Counted from the first letter of the stretch, positions 26,723-36,452 are shown. The stretch: 64,000 nucleotides of DNA from CAKZQX01 sp034436755 (GCA_034436755.1 DAOTVB010000074.1:30710-94709), one strand, 5' to 3'. Numbers and translations: made by a program. The notes: a model not told the origin generated them from the sequence alone.

Positions 26723-27793
26723 ATGGAGGTTGAGATGCCTGCGAAGACGAAGCCCGGCAACTACTTTGAAGACTTCTACCTGGGTCAGGAGCTGATCCAT
26801 GCGATACCCCGCACCATAACGGAGGGGGATGTGGCGCTCTACACCGCGCTCTTCGGCTCCCGTTTTGTGATCAACTCCTCGGATCAATTTGCCGCCGGGT
26901 TGGGCCTGCCGCGCGCCCCGGTTGACAGCCTGCTGGCCTTTCATATGGTCTTTGGCAAAACGGTGCCCGACATTTCCCTCAACGCCGTGGCCAACCTGGG
27001 CTATGCCAATGGACGCTTTGGGCAGCCGGTCTACCCCGGTGACACGCTCACCACCACCTCAACGGTGATTGGGCTACGGCAGAACAAGGACGGCAAACAT
27101 GGTGTCGTCTATGTGCGTTCCGTCGGCGTCAACCAGCGCGATGAGGTAGTGGTTGATTATGTACGTTGGGTGATGGTGCGCAAGCAGGATCTGAACGCGC
27201 CCGCACCGGAGACCGTCATACCCGATCTGCCCGAATCGGTCAAGGTGCGCGACATGGTTATTCCGAACAACCTGTGTACCACGAGCTATGACACAACCCG
27301 TTCCGGGAGCCCCTATTTGTGGGAAGACTACGAGGTGGGTGAGCGGATCGATCATGTTGATGGGATGACAATAGAAGAGGCCGAGCATATGCTGGCGACA
27401 CGCCTCTACCATAACACAGCGAAGGTGCATTTCAATCAGCATGTGGAAAAGGATGGGCGCTTTGGTCGCCGGATCATCTACGGCGGGCATATCATCAGCC
27501 TGGCGCGGGCGCTCTCCTTCAACGGGCTGGCGAATACGCTTAATGTGGCCGCAATCAATGCCGGACGCCACACCAACCCCACCTTTGCGGGCAATACCAT
27601 CTATGCCTGGTCGGAGGTGCTGAACAAGCTGGCGCTCCCCGGTCGCGCGGATATCGGCGCGCTACGGCTGCGCACTGTGGCGACGAAAGATCGCGCCTGT
27701 CACGACTTCCCCTACCAGGATGCCGCCGGCAAGTATGATCCCGCTGTGGTACTGGACTTTGACTACACTGTGTTAATGCCCCGCCACAGCTAA
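26723..27793 (+). CDS. mch: Mesaconyl-C1-CoA hydratase (beta-methylmalyl-CoA dehydratase)
   Basis: Interconverts beta-methylmalyl-CoA and mesaconyl-C1-CoA in the 3-HP bi-cycle. The 356-residue protein has two hot-dog halves: an N-terminal MaoC-like domain (FYLGQELIHAIPRTITEGDVALY, PGDTLTTTSTV) and a C-terminal one starting at about residue 185 (EDYEVGERIDHVDGMTIEEAEH) with the hydratase-type segment KVHFNQHVEKDGRFGRRIIYGGHIIS. Length matches the family. ATG 26723 has AGGGGAGGGT just upstream; the longer frame back to 26600 runs inside mcl. It is the last gene of the smtA-to-mch series and is followed by a perfect palindrome. Confidence 0.9.
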   Translation: MEVEMPAKTKPGNYFEDFYLGQELIHAIPRTITEGDVALYTALFGSRFVINSSDQFAAGLGLPRAPVDSLLAFHMVFGKTVPDISLNAVANLGYANGRFGQPVYPGDTLTTTSTVIGLRQNKDGKHGVVYVRSVGVNQRDEVVVDYVRWVMVRKQDLNAPAPETVIPDLPESVKVRDMVIPNNLCTTSYDTTRSGSPYLWEDYEVGERIDHVDGMTIEEAEHMLATRLYHNTAKVHFNQHVEKDGRFGRRIIYGGHIISLARALSFNGLANTLNVAAINAGRHTNPTFAGNTIYAWSEVLNKLALPGRADIGALRLRTVATKDRACHDFPYQDAAGKYDPAVVLDFDYTVLMPRHS

Positions 27794-27800
27794 CCAGCAT

Positions 27801-27828
27801 GTAGGGGCGCAGCATGCTGCGCCCCTAC
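27801..27828. terminator. 28-bp perfect palindrome between convergent mch and hybrid kinase
   Basis: GTAGGGGCGCAGCA followed at once by its exact complement; the kinase stop codon lies inside it. Its position between convergent genes suggests a two-way terminator, although there is no T run. Confidence 0.65.
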
Positions 27829-30800
27829 GTGATCGTCGTCTCTTCCACCACATCCACCTGAATCTGAAAAGCAAAGGTTGTGCCCTGATCCGGCATGCTC
27901 TCGACCTGAATGTCGCCACCCATCAGTTGCACTAATCTGCGGCTGATGGATAACCCCAGGCCCGTTCCCTTTTTTGCGCGCCGTCCGCTCTTGGTCTGGA
28001 CAAAGGCTTCAAACAGAGTGTCCATTTCGTGGGGGGCGATGCCGGGGCCGGTGTCGCTTACAGCAATGTGCAGGCAGCAGGCGGCGGGAGGCGCGACTGT
28101 CTCCGCCGGCAGCGTTCCGCCGGGTTCCTGCCGGCGTAGGGTTAGCCTGACCTCACCCGCCACGGTAAACTTCACGGCATTGCTCAACAGGTTCATCAGC
28201 ACCTGCCGCAGTTTGACCTGATCGGCGTGGATCATCCGGGGAAGATCAGCATCACAATCAACGACAAATTGCAACTCTTTTTGTGCTACTTCCAGGGCAA
28301 ACATAGCTTCTAAATCACGCAGCATATCGACCAGATCGAAGGTGGTCTTATCAAGCGTGATCCGTCCGGCTTCGATTTTGGACAGGTCGAGCACCTGGTT
28401 GAAGAGGTTCTGCAGATGTTCACCGCTCTGAATGATAATATCCAGGTACTTCTGCGTATTGTCCGGATTATTCGGGTTGCGCCGGGTCAGTTGGGCAAAC
28501 CCCAGGATGGCACTGAGCGGCGTGCGTAGTTCGTGACTCATATTTGCCAGAAAGGCACTCTTCGCCTGGTTCGCGGCTTCGGCGGTTTCTTTAGCCTTTT
28601 GTAGTTCTACTGCCCGCAGACGTTCCTGTTCGGCAGCTTTCTGGGCCGTGATATCACGCACAATTCCCTGATACCCCAGCAACGCGTCATCTTCTGCCAG
28701 GCGCACCGTTGCCGTCACCAGTGCCTCGACTACATCCCCATTTTTGCGCCTCAGTTTGACGGCAAAATCCTCCACAGAACCATAGCGGTTGAGTACCTCC
28801 AGCAGCCGGGTCCGGTCAGCGGAGTTCACATAGACGCTCAACGCATTGAGTTGCAAGGCTTCCGGTCGCGTATATCCCAGCAGTGTTTCACAGGCCGGGT
28901 TGACATCGATAATCTGACCGTCCGTGGCACTGATAAAGATCATATCGCGGGACTCTTCAAACACAGCACGATACTTCTGCTCGCTGCTGTGTACGTCGGC
29001 GTAGAGACGGGCGTTTTCAATCGAGACGGCCGCCTGGGACGAGAGCAACTGCAGCATCTCCAATCGTTCCGGGGTAAAGGCGCCCGTCGTCAGGTTGTTT
29101 TCCAGATACAGCAGACCTGTAAGACGACCCTGATGCAGCAGTGGCATACACAACACCGATTTCGGCCGCTGCGCGACAATGTAGGCATCATGGGCGAATT
29201 GCTCTTCCTGCCGGGCATCCTGCACAACCAGGCTTTGCTGCGTATGCATCACATAGTTGATAATCGCCTCGGAAATCAGCGGTGTGTCACGCCGGTTACT
29301 TATGGGTAGCGGCGGAACAGACTGCACCACCCGCACCTCCGCCTGCTGCACCGCACCTTCCGCCGCAATACACCACTGCTCGTCCCGGGGCAGCAACAGG
29401 AAGCCTTTTTCCGCCCCGGCATTTTCAATGACCAGGCGCATCATGTTCTCCAGCAAGCGGGGCAGGACGATCTCACTCGACAACGTGTGCGCAGCCCGGA
29501 GCATGGTCTGGATATCGAGCGCCTGGGCGGTACTGGGGGTAGACGTTGCGGCAGAAGACGTCTGGCGCTGCGGCGGGTGCGGCAACGAGCCCGTCAGGAT
29601 CGCGCCAAACCGCTGCTCCAGATTCTGAACTTTTGCCACTGCACCCCAGCGCTGATAGGCGTAATGCGCATCATGCAGGTAAAACTCGGCCAACCGGGCA
29701 CGCCCGCGTGCCAGGTAAAACTGCCCGGCCAGTTCATAGGCCAGTGCCTCTTCATTGGTGTATTCGTGCGTTTTCGCCAGTTCAATCGCCCGGTCATAGT
29801 AAGCCCCGGCCTCGGCCTCCTGCCCCAGCACCCGCGCCTGCTCAGCCGCAACCAGGTACCACTTGTGCAGATAATTCATCGGGGCATGCTCTGCCCAGTG
29901 TTGCATTTTGACCTGATTGGCGGCGACCCGCTCAAGCAAGGCGGGCTGTTCCGCTTCCGCCGCATCGGGATAGGCGGCCAGCAGCGTGAGCGAGTCATAC
30001 AAATAGAAGATCGCCACGCCAAACACCGCCACATTTCCATGAATATAGCGCACGGCCTGGTCAGCATGCGCCCGCGCCTGGGGATAATCCTGGAAGAGGT
30101 AGCAGAGCATCATTTTGTTGTAGTAGATCACGAAGAGCACCAGGATATCGTTGCCCTGCTCCAGTTGTGGCAGGCTGACGGTCTCATCAAACGCCTGACC
30201 AACCAACTGTCGCGGATCGGACGCCTGTCCCAGCAGATTCAGGGCGGACTGCCAGAAGACCTTTTGCCAGTTCAGGGTCGGTGCCTGGTTGAGCCGGGCA
30301 ATCGCCTGGGCAAAGGTCGCCAGTTCCTGCTCAACCGGACCCAGTTCCTGCCCAACTAAATAGGCATAGTAGGTATAGACATGGGCACTGATGGCGGCAT
30401 ACTGCAACGCACCGGTTTCCAGTCCATGTTGATACGCCACCAGCAATGGTTGGAATGCCTCTTTCACATGATGTTTCCAGTGGTGTATAAAGGTGTAGTG
30501 TAGTTGGACGGTTATACACCTGGTTGCCTTATCATTGAGCCGATCCGCCAGTTCCAGGGCCAGTTGCCCAAACTGATACCCGGTTTCAACATCGTCAAAG
30601 ACCCCACACAGAATCAGGCCATAGGTGGCATAGCCGGTGATTGACTCGCCGGTGTTGCCATAGTTGAGCGACAGTTCGATCTGCTTGAAGATCAGCAGCA
30701 GGAGCAGGCTCTGGTTAGACTGGTAGGCGGGCGGGGCTGTCGCCGTGATAATCCGCATCGCGGCCAGGTGCGTCGGGGCGGTCATGGTGGGTAGATCAAC

Positions 30801-33536
30801 CAGGTTGGGGATCGCTGTCTGGGCCAGCCGGGATTGGAGTTGCCCAAAGCCCTGCTCGATATCCGCCTGGGTGGGATGTTCGGGGAAGGTCAGGCCCAGT
30901 TGCTGCAAGAACTGCAATGCAATCGTGATAGCCTGCGCCTGGCGGGACTGGACGGAGTAGGCGCGTATCCGGCTCTCTGCGACGGTCACCTGATCCAGCA
31001 GGGTGCGGGCGTTGCCGATGACAACACCGGCATACTCTTCCATCAGCGCAAAATCGCCATTGAGCAAGGCCGTCTCCGTCGCAGTCACGTAGAGTTCCAG
31101 CGTGAGATCATACGCCCTCTGCCAGGCATCTGCGGGCAGGAGTTCCATCCCGACATGCAGATACCGCAGTGCCGAGTCATACGCTGTGGCCGCTTGTGCC
31201 CGCCCGCCGGCCAGCAGATTCAACCGGGCCAGCTCGATCTTTTCCGCCAACTGCTCGACAAACGCCGTTGCGTGATTCAGTTGATTGACAATATCGAAGA
31301 TCGCCTCCGGGAGGGCTTCCGGCGGGGTGTTGGCGAGCAGCAACCGCCCGATGTGCGCATGAATGGCACTGCGGCGATCCGGTTCAATCAGGGAGTAGGC
31401 CGCCTGCTGAATCCGGTCGTGCGCAAACTTGAACACGGCCCCTGCGGTTGCGCCATCCAGCGCGGACATGGGCGCCGGAGACAGCGCGCCATCCTCCAGA
31501 ATTGACAGCGATTTGTAGTGATCATCCAGCGGAATGAGCAGACCTTCCGCAACACCGGCCAGCAGATGGTTGAGCGTCTCAGCGGCAGGATGTTCGCTAA
31601 TAATGGTCAGCGTTTTCAGATCGAAGCTATTGCCCACACACGCCGCTAACTTCAGCATGTTTTGGGTGGCCGGCGTGAGGCGACTGATTTTTCCCGCCAG
31701 CAGATCGATCACATTGTCAGTTACAGCTCGGGCCCGGATCTCATCAACATCCCAGGTCCAGCGACCCTTTTGCCCACCACCACGCGCCGGCGGGGTAAAG
31801 GTCAGCAGATCGTCATCAACCAGGGACTGGATAAACTGGTTGCCAAAGAAGGCATTGCCGGCTGTCTTTGCGTACACCAGTCTACTCAAGGACTGGCTAT
31901 ACGACCGGCTACAGTTCAGACTGTCGGCAACCAGGGCCGCAACATCATCCTCACTGAGATTGCCCACCGGAATGTGGCTGATCGTGGCGGCGGCTTTTTC
32001 GATATCGGCCAGCGTCAGGCGCAACGGATGGCCCGCCGGCACCTCGTTGTCGCGGTACGAGCCAATGATCAGGAGATGCTGCATGTCGGGATCGGTCAGC
32101 AAGAGGTTGAGCAGCCGTAACGATGCCGCATCGGCCCACTGCAGATCATCAATAAAGATGACCAGCGGATGCTGTGCGCCACTGATGGCCTGAACAAACC
32201 GGGTGAAAGTACGATGCAGGCGATGCTCGGCCTCCTGCGGCCCGGCGGGCGGGACGGCAGGTTGCGCGCCGATCACCTGTTTCAGGCTGGGGATAATGTC
32301 GATCAGGATTTGTCCATTGTCGCCAACCGCCTGCAGAATATTCTTTTGCCAGCGCGCAATGCTCGCGGCACTCTCGGTGAGAATGTGGGTGCAGAACTGG
32401 TGAAACGCCCGGCTGAATGCATAGTAGGGAATATTGCGTTGATACTGATCAAACTTGCCGGAGATAAAATCCCCGCGTTTCTCGGTCATCGGTTTATGCA
32501 CTTCTTGCACCAGCGCGGTTTTCCCCACGCCGGAGTACCCCGTGACCAGAACCAGCTCGGTTGCACCGGAACTTATGCGTGCGAAGGCTTGCAGTAGAGA
32601 CCGGATCTCCTGCTCCCGACCATATAGTTTTTGCGGCAGGTGAAACTGCCCGGAGAAGTCTGCCTGGCCCGGCGTAAAATCGGTAATGTCCGGCAGATCC
32701 TCAAGATTATCGAGGCAGTATGCGAGGTCCGCTTTGATGCCGTGCGCCGACTGATAGCGATCCTCAGCATTTTTTGCCAGCAGTTTCATAATAATAGCGG
32801 AAACCGGCTGGGGAATATCCCGGTTGCGCTCACGCGGCGCAACCGGCCGGCGGGCAATGTGGCAATGCACCAGTTCCAGCGGATCATCCGTTGCAAACGG
32901 CAGGCTTCCCGTCAATAGTTCATACAGAGTGACACCCAGCGAATAGAAATCGGTGCGGTAGTCGAGACTGCGATTCATCCGTCCGGTTTGCTCCGGTGAA
33001 ATATAGGCCAGCGTGCCTTCCAGCACCCCCGGATTGTTGATAACGGGATTTTCGCGGGGCAGGCGCGTCGCAATGCCGAAATCAATAATCTTCAACTGGC
33101 CGGTCGCCGGATTCAGGACAATATTGTGCGGATTAATATCTTTATGAATAATGTGCGAGTCATGGATCTCCCCCAGAACGCGGGTAATTTGAATGCCAAT
33201 CTTTAAAAACGCTTCCAGTTGTTCGGCACACAGTACAAACTTGCCGGAGTCACGTAAGATCGTTAATGATTCAGCCCCGAAATCCTCAAAAACGATAGCG
33301 AGGGCATGCTGGTAAGATTCCAGACGATATGCCCGGATCGTGCCGGCTAACTTGAGCTTACTGGTTATGGCATATTCCTGCCGGTAGCGAACCAGTTCCT
33401 GCGGGGTGGGATAGGCTGCTTGTAAGACTTTGATGACCACTGGCCGGTCATCGGCTTCCCGGTGCGCACGGTAGACCAGTGAACTGCTGCTCTCATACAT
33501 CTGTTGGGTGATCTGGTAGCCTGAAAGGGTTAGCAT
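27825..33536 (-). CDS. Hybrid Ser/Thr kinase - AAA ATPase - GAF - PAS - histidine kinase
   Basis: A 1903-residue soluble signalling protein. Residues ~7-275: Ser/Thr kinase with the ATP Lys 36 (VVIK), catalytic loop HKDINPHN (131-138), DFG (152-154) and PEQ (181). Residues ~300-600: AAA/STAND ATPase, Walker A GYSGVGKT (333-340) and Walker B VIFIDDLQWAD. Residues ~700-1270: helical, TPR-like. Then a GAF domain (about 1290-1450), a PAS domain (YRAVFEESRDMIFISATDGQ), HisKA with phospho-acceptor His 1668 (ANMSHELRTP), and HATPase with N box NLLSNAVKFT, DTGPGI and KGTGLGLS. All catalytic motifs are intact. This architecture is known from cyanobacterial and Chloroflexi multi-kinases. It has no receiver domain and no adjacent regulator. 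ATG 33536. Target and stimulus are unknown. Confidence 0.93.
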   Translation of the reverse strand: MLTLSGYQITQQMYESSSSLVYRAHREADDRPVVIKVLQAAYPTPQELVRYRQEYAITSKLKLAGTIRAYRLESYQHALAIVFEDFGAESLTILRDSGKFVLCAEQLEAFLKIGIQITRVLGEIHDSHIIHKDINPHNIVLNPATGQLKIIDFGIATRLPRENPVINNPGVLEGTLAYISPEQTGRMNRSLDYRTDFYSLGVTLYELLTGSLPFATDDPLELVHCHIARRPVAPRERNRDIPQPVSAIIMKLLAKNAEDRYQSAHGIKADLAYCLDNLEDLPDITDFTPGQADFSGQFHLPQKLYGREQEIRSLLQAFARISSGATELVLVTGYSGVGKTALVQEVHKPMTEKRGDFISGKFDQYQRNIPYYAFSRAFHQFCTHILTESAASIARWQKNILQAVGDNGQILIDIIPSLKQVIGAQPAVPPAGPQEAEHRLHRTFTRFVQAISGAQHPLVIFIDDLQWADAASLRLLNLLLTDPDMQHLLIIGSYRDNEVPAGHPLRLTLADIEKAAATISHIPVGNLSEDDVAALVADSLNCSRSYSQSLSRLVYAKTAGNAFFGNQFIQSLVDDDLLTFTPPARGGGQKGRWTWDVDEIRARAVTDNVIDLLAGKISRLTPATQNMLKLAACVGNSFDLKTLTIISEHPAAETLNHLLAGVAEGLLIPLDDHYKSLSILEDGALSPAPMSALDGATAGAVFKFAHDRIQQAAYSLIEPDRRSAIHAHIGRLLLANTPPEALPEAIFDIVNQLNHATAFVEQLAEKIELARLNLLAGGRAQAATAYDSALRYLHVGMELLPADAWQRAYDLTLELYVTATETALLNGDFALMEEYAGVVIGNARTLLDQVTVAESRIRAYSVQSRQAQAITIALQFLQQLGLTFPEHPTQADIEQGFGQLQSRLAQTAIPNLVDLPTMTAPTHLAAMRIITATAPPAYQSNQSLLLLLIFKQIELSLNYGNTGESITGYATYGLILCGVFDDVETGYQFGQLALELADRLNDKATRCITVQLHYTFIHHWKHHVKEAFQPLLVAYQHGLETGALQYAAISAHVYTYYAYLVGQELGPVEQELATFAQAIARLNQAPTLNWQKVFWQSALNLLGQASDPRQLVGQAFDETVSLPQLEQGNDILVLFVIYYNKMMLCYLFQDYPQARAHADQAVRYIHGNVAVFGVAIFYLYDSLTLLAAYPDAAEAEQPALLERVAANQVKMQHWAEHAPMNYLHKWYLVAAEQARVLGQEAEAGAYYDRAIELAKTHEYTNEEALAYELAGQFYLARGRARLAEFYLHDAHYAYQRWGAVAKVQNLEQRFGAILTGSLPHPPQRQTSSAATSTPSTAQALDIQTMLRAAHTLSSEIVLPRLLENMMRLVIENAGAEKGFLLLPRDEQWCIAAEGAVQQAEVRVVQSVPPLPISNRRDTPLISEAIINYVMHTQQSLVVQDARQEEQFAHDAYIVAQRPKSVLCMPLLHQGRLTGLLYLENNLTTGAFTPERLEMLQLLSSQAAVSIENARLYADVHSSEQKYRAVFEESRDMIFISATDGQIIDVNPACETLLGYTRPEALQLNALSVYVNSADRTRLLEVLNRYGSVEDFAVKLRRKNGDVVEALVTATVRLAEDDALLGYQGIVRDITAQKAAEQERLRAVELQKAKETAEAANQAKSAFLANMSHELRTPLSAILGFAQLTRRNPNNPDNTQKYLDIIIQSGEHLQNLFNQVLDLSKIEAGRITLDKTTFDLVDMLRDLEAMFALEVAQKELQFVVDCDADLPRMIHADQVKLRQVLMNLLSNAVKFTVAGEVRLTLRRQEPGGTLPAETVAPPAACCLHIAVSDTGPGIAPHEMDTLFEAFVQTKSGRRAKKGTGLGLSISRRLVQLMGGDIQVESMPDQGTTFAFQIQVDVVEETTIT

Positions 33537-33666
33537 TGCTCGGCCTCATTTGCAGGAGCCTGACTCGCGCACTGCTCGTCTTCAATCCTGGGAGCCCGGC
33601 TCCCCTACTACAAAGAGTTCTCCCGCATCTATCATAGCATATTATAATCTCCGGCGGCGATGAGAA

Positions 33667-33798
33667 ATACCGATTTGTTGTCATAGCCACAGAGCACACA
33701 GAGGACGCAGAGGACGCAGAGATAGTGAACGGGAATGTGCTGCCCGACGCGTATTGCACCCATTCCGACTCATTGCTGGTTTGCTGGCAAAGTGATAT
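33667..33798. repeat. Family C MITE-like element, copy 2
   Basis: Starts ATACCGATTTGTTGTCATAG, contains AGCACACAGAGGACGCAGAGG with one extra GGACGCAGA unit, and ends GGCAAAGTGATAT. It directly abuts family A copy 2. It lies upstream of the hybrid kinase. Confidence 0.75.
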
Positions 33799-33889
33799 AT
33801 AGCAATCCTAAAGTGGTTGTGAACTGGTTCTGCGGGATTCGCTCCCAACCGCCTGAAGGCGGCACTACTACAAATTTCGGGTTGCTATA
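33798..33889. repeat. Family A MITE-like element, copy 2
   Basis: About 92 bp, TATAGCAATCCTAAAGTGG at the left end and GGGTTGCTATA at the right, with CCGCCTGAAGGCGG inside. The remaining 33890-34005 holds only a short palindrome, GCGAACGCGGCAGCC/GGCTGCCGCGTTCGC, at 33906-33939. Confidence 0.85.
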
Positions 33890-34005
33890 GCAGGCAGGCG
33901 ACACGCGAACGCGGCAGCCGTATGGCTGCCGCGTTCGCATCCGGAGTTTTCAACCGGGGTTACACTGTTCGGCATTGAACAGCGGGACGTTCTACCGTTC
34001 TACTA

Positions 34006-34842
34006 CTATGCCACCGTTCCCACCATCCGGCGGCGGGTCGCATAGAAGACCGCCAGAACATTGTAGACGATGTGGAAGAGGTAGGTAAACGGCAACAGTG
34101 TGAAGAGCGTCAACCCCAGCGCCGAGTGAACAAACACGATACCGGGCACGAGATGCAGCCGGGCCAGCAGTTCCGTCCAGATGATGCAGAAGATCAGCGA
34201 GCGCACCAGCAGGCGATCCCAGGAGAGACGGCCCTTTGCGCGAATGCCCTTGGCGGCCTCGTCCACATCGCCAACGATGGCGGTATGCCGTCCGCGCAGC
34301 AGCGTGTACATCAGATGAAGGTTGCCCAGCACCGCACAGATCACCGCCACCCAGGTCACGCTAATGAAGAGAGTCGCAAAATCGCCAAAGAGGAACTGCG
34401 CCTGCAGCGACTCGCCATTGCCAAAGACAATCGCCAGCAGATTAGCCGGAGCATAGTTCTGGCTCTGTTCGAGATGCCGCGCCACATCGGGCACACCCTG
34501 ACCGAAAATGATCCGCGCAAACAGGACAAACGCCGCCAGCGTGTAGCCCATAACCTCGGTAATGATCGCTATATGGTAAAGTATATAGCCACGTCCCCAG
34601 GTCTTGTTAGCCTTCATATAGAAGTGCGTCACCGGATCGATCAGGACCGCTTTCAGCGCCGCCGGTAGACTCTTCGGCTGCGCACCACCGATGAAGGTCT
34701 GACTAGTGCCCCGGACGCGGCGCGGCGTGGATGCGGCGAGGGCCCAGCGGCTCAAACGTAACCCTATTCCGACAAAGAAAATCGTAAACGCAACCGGCGC
34801 GAATATATTCAGAAAGGTTTCCACCACAGTCTCCTTCCACAC
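34006..34842 (-). CDS. NarI/DsrM/HdrE-like membrane subunit (probable b-type cytochrome)
   Basis: A 278-residue membrane protein with five to six hydrophobic helices and several His residues placed in or next to helices (YHIAIITEV, LGNLHLMYTLL, LLARLHLVPGIVFVHSALGL, YLFHIVYNV), consistent with heme b ligation as in nitrate reductase gamma/DsrM subunits. In this family the subunit passes electrons between the quinone pool and an iron-sulfur partner. The partner here is surely the gene 32 bp upstream. The start is given as GTG 34842; no good ribosome-binding site is visible, so a slightly different start is possible. Which His residues bind heme, and the direction of electron flow, cannot be settled from sequence. 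Confidence 0.75.
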   Translation of the reverse strand: MWKETVVETFLNIFAPVAFTIFFVGIGLRLSRWALAASTPRRVRGTSQTFIGGAQPKSLPAALKAVLIDPVTHFYMKANKTWGRGYILYHIAIITEVMGYTLAAFVLFARIIFGQGVPDVARHLEQSQNYAPANLLAIVFGNGESLQAQFLFGDFATLFISVTWVAVICAVLGNLHLMYTLLRGRHTAIVGDVDEAAKGIRAKGRLSWDRLLVRSLIFCIIWTELLARLHLVPGIVFVHSALGLTLFTLLPFTYLFHIVYNVLAVFYATRRRMVGTVA

Positions 34843-34874
34843 ATGATGGTGAATAATCAGAGTCCGGCAACCGG

Positions 34875-36452
34875 TTATGCACCGACCACTGCGCCACCGA
34901 CAACCCGCTCACAGATTTCCAGCACTTCGCCCTCCTGCGCGCGGGCATGCAGCGCCTTGAAGGTCTCTAACTGCGCTACGCCTTCCGGATGCTCCGCGAA
35001 GAAGCGCTGAACGACCGCATCCGCTTCGAGCCAGGCCAGCACTGACGCGGCCTCTTCATGCTGCATCAAGCAGGCCACCTTGCCCGCCGCGCTATGCTCC
35101 TGGAAATAGGCTGCGCTGCAATTCTGCAGGCCGATCGGGGTACGCATCCGGTCGAGTTCGCCGCGCTGCTCCAGGGCTTTATACATCGCCTCGTAGAGCA
35201 CCTCGAACAGCATCGTTGCTGCACGCGTGCCTTCACTATTCTTGCCGAGGTTGTAGGTCTGGCAGGTGTCATCGAGGGTTAACATACAGACCACACAGGG
35301 CGTGGTCACATAGTCCGCCCCCGAGTTTTTGATCTGGTTGGCCTTGATCGTGGAAACCTGGCGGCGCACCGGAGCATTTTCAGGGAGGCGCATGCCCCCG
35401 GCCCCACCGTTGCAGCAGTAGTTATACTCCCGATTGGGGGTCATCTCGATAAAGTTGGTTGTCAGGCGGTTGAGCAACTCGCGCATCGCATCGCCAATTC
35501 CCGCCAGCCGGGTGGAGTGGCAGGGATCATGCAGGGTGATACTGCTGTCCACTTTCTCGACCGGCAGCCGCCCATCCTTGATATACTCCAGGATCATCGG
35601 GTCGAACAGAATGATGGGGAACTTGAAGGGCCGGCCCAGCAACTCCGTGGCCTCAAAGAAGAGCGACCGCGTATCGCAGCCACACTCGGCCACCATAACC
35701 TGTTGCACGCCCAACCGCTCGGCTTCGGCTTCCCAGGCCTCCAGGATCATCCGTGCCAGTTCGTGATGCACGATGACATGGTCGGCCTCGGTGCCGGTCT
35801 CCAGCAGACGGGAGGAGACGGTATAGTTTACATCGGCCGCATTCAGGATCGCCATAATCTTGGTGGCATAGTCGGGGATCTTGGTGTTTGCCGCCGAGGG
35901 ACAGACAAAGAGAATGTCGGCACCTTCGATATCCACGGCCATTTCGATATTCTGCGAGCAGAGGAACAGGCTGTAACGCGCCAGGATCTGCTCCCGGGAG
36001 AGGCCAAAACTATGCATTTTGGTCTCCAGGTTTTCGATAATCGAGTTGAGCGTAGGATTCTCGCGGCTCAAACCGGCATCGGTGTACGCGGCGCGGGCCA
36101 TCCGCACCAGACTGCGCGTGCTGATCCCGGCCGGGCATGCCAGGGTACAGCGACCACACGCGGTACACTTCCAGAAATACTCCATGTGCTCCCGCAGGTC
36201 GGCGACCGTTGGGGTGGGGATCAACCCCATTGCTCCCGCAACCTTCCCCTCAATCGTCATGTAGCGCTTATAGATATCGCGGACAAAGTTGGTCTTGTAG
36301 GTTGGATGCAATTTCTCCTCGTTTGTGCCCAGATACCAGGCGCAGGCATTGCCGCACAGTTTGCAATCCATACAGGCTTCGAGATTGACAATGTCCTCCG
36401 GGGTCAACTGCCGCTCCAGCGACTCGACGAATCGACGCATTTCAGCTTCCAT
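34875..36452 (-). CDS. HdrD/DsrK-like iron-sulfur protein (CCG-domain)
   Basis: A 525-residue soluble electron-transfer subunit. Two ferredoxin-type 4Fe-4S motifs are near the N terminus: CMDCKLCGNAC and CTACGRCTLACP. The C-terminal half has one complete CCG-domain set, HDPCHSTR, YNYCCNGG and TPCVVC, which in HdrB/HdrD/DsrK binds the special catalytic cluster. In the first CCG domain the expected Cys pair is replaced (TVSSRLLETG), leaving only ECGCD, so only one such site is intact. With the membrane subunit 32 bp downstream it forms a two-subunit, quinone-linked Hdr/DsrMK-like module. ATG 36452 has a perfect GAGGAGGT upstream. The substrate (a disulfide, a sulfur carrier or another protein) is unknown. 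Confidence 0.82.
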   Translation of the reverse strand: MEAEMRRFVESLERQLTPEDIVNLEACMDCKLCGNACAWYLGTNEEKLHPTYKTNFVRDIYKRYMTIEGKVAGAMGLIPTPTVADLREHMEYFWKCTACGRCTLACPAGISTRSLVRMARAAYTDAGLSRENPTLNSIIENLETKMHSFGLSREQILARYSLFLCSQNIEMAVDIEGADILFVCPSAANTKIPDYATKIMAILNAADVNYTVSSRLLETGTEADHVIVHHELARMILEAWEAEAERLGVQQVMVAECGCDTRSLFFEATELLGRPFKFPIILFDPMILEYIKDGRLPVEKVDSSITLHDPCHSTRLAGIGDAMRELLNRLTTNFIEMTPNREYNYCCNGGAGGMRLPENAPVRRQVSTIKANQIKNSGADYVTTPCVVCMLTLDDTCQTYNLGKNSEGTRAATMLFEVLYEAMYKALEQRGELDRMRTPIGLQNCSAAYFQEHSAAGKVACLMQHEEAASVLAWLEADAVVQRFFAEHPEGVAQLETFKALHARAQEGEVLEICERVVGGAVVGA

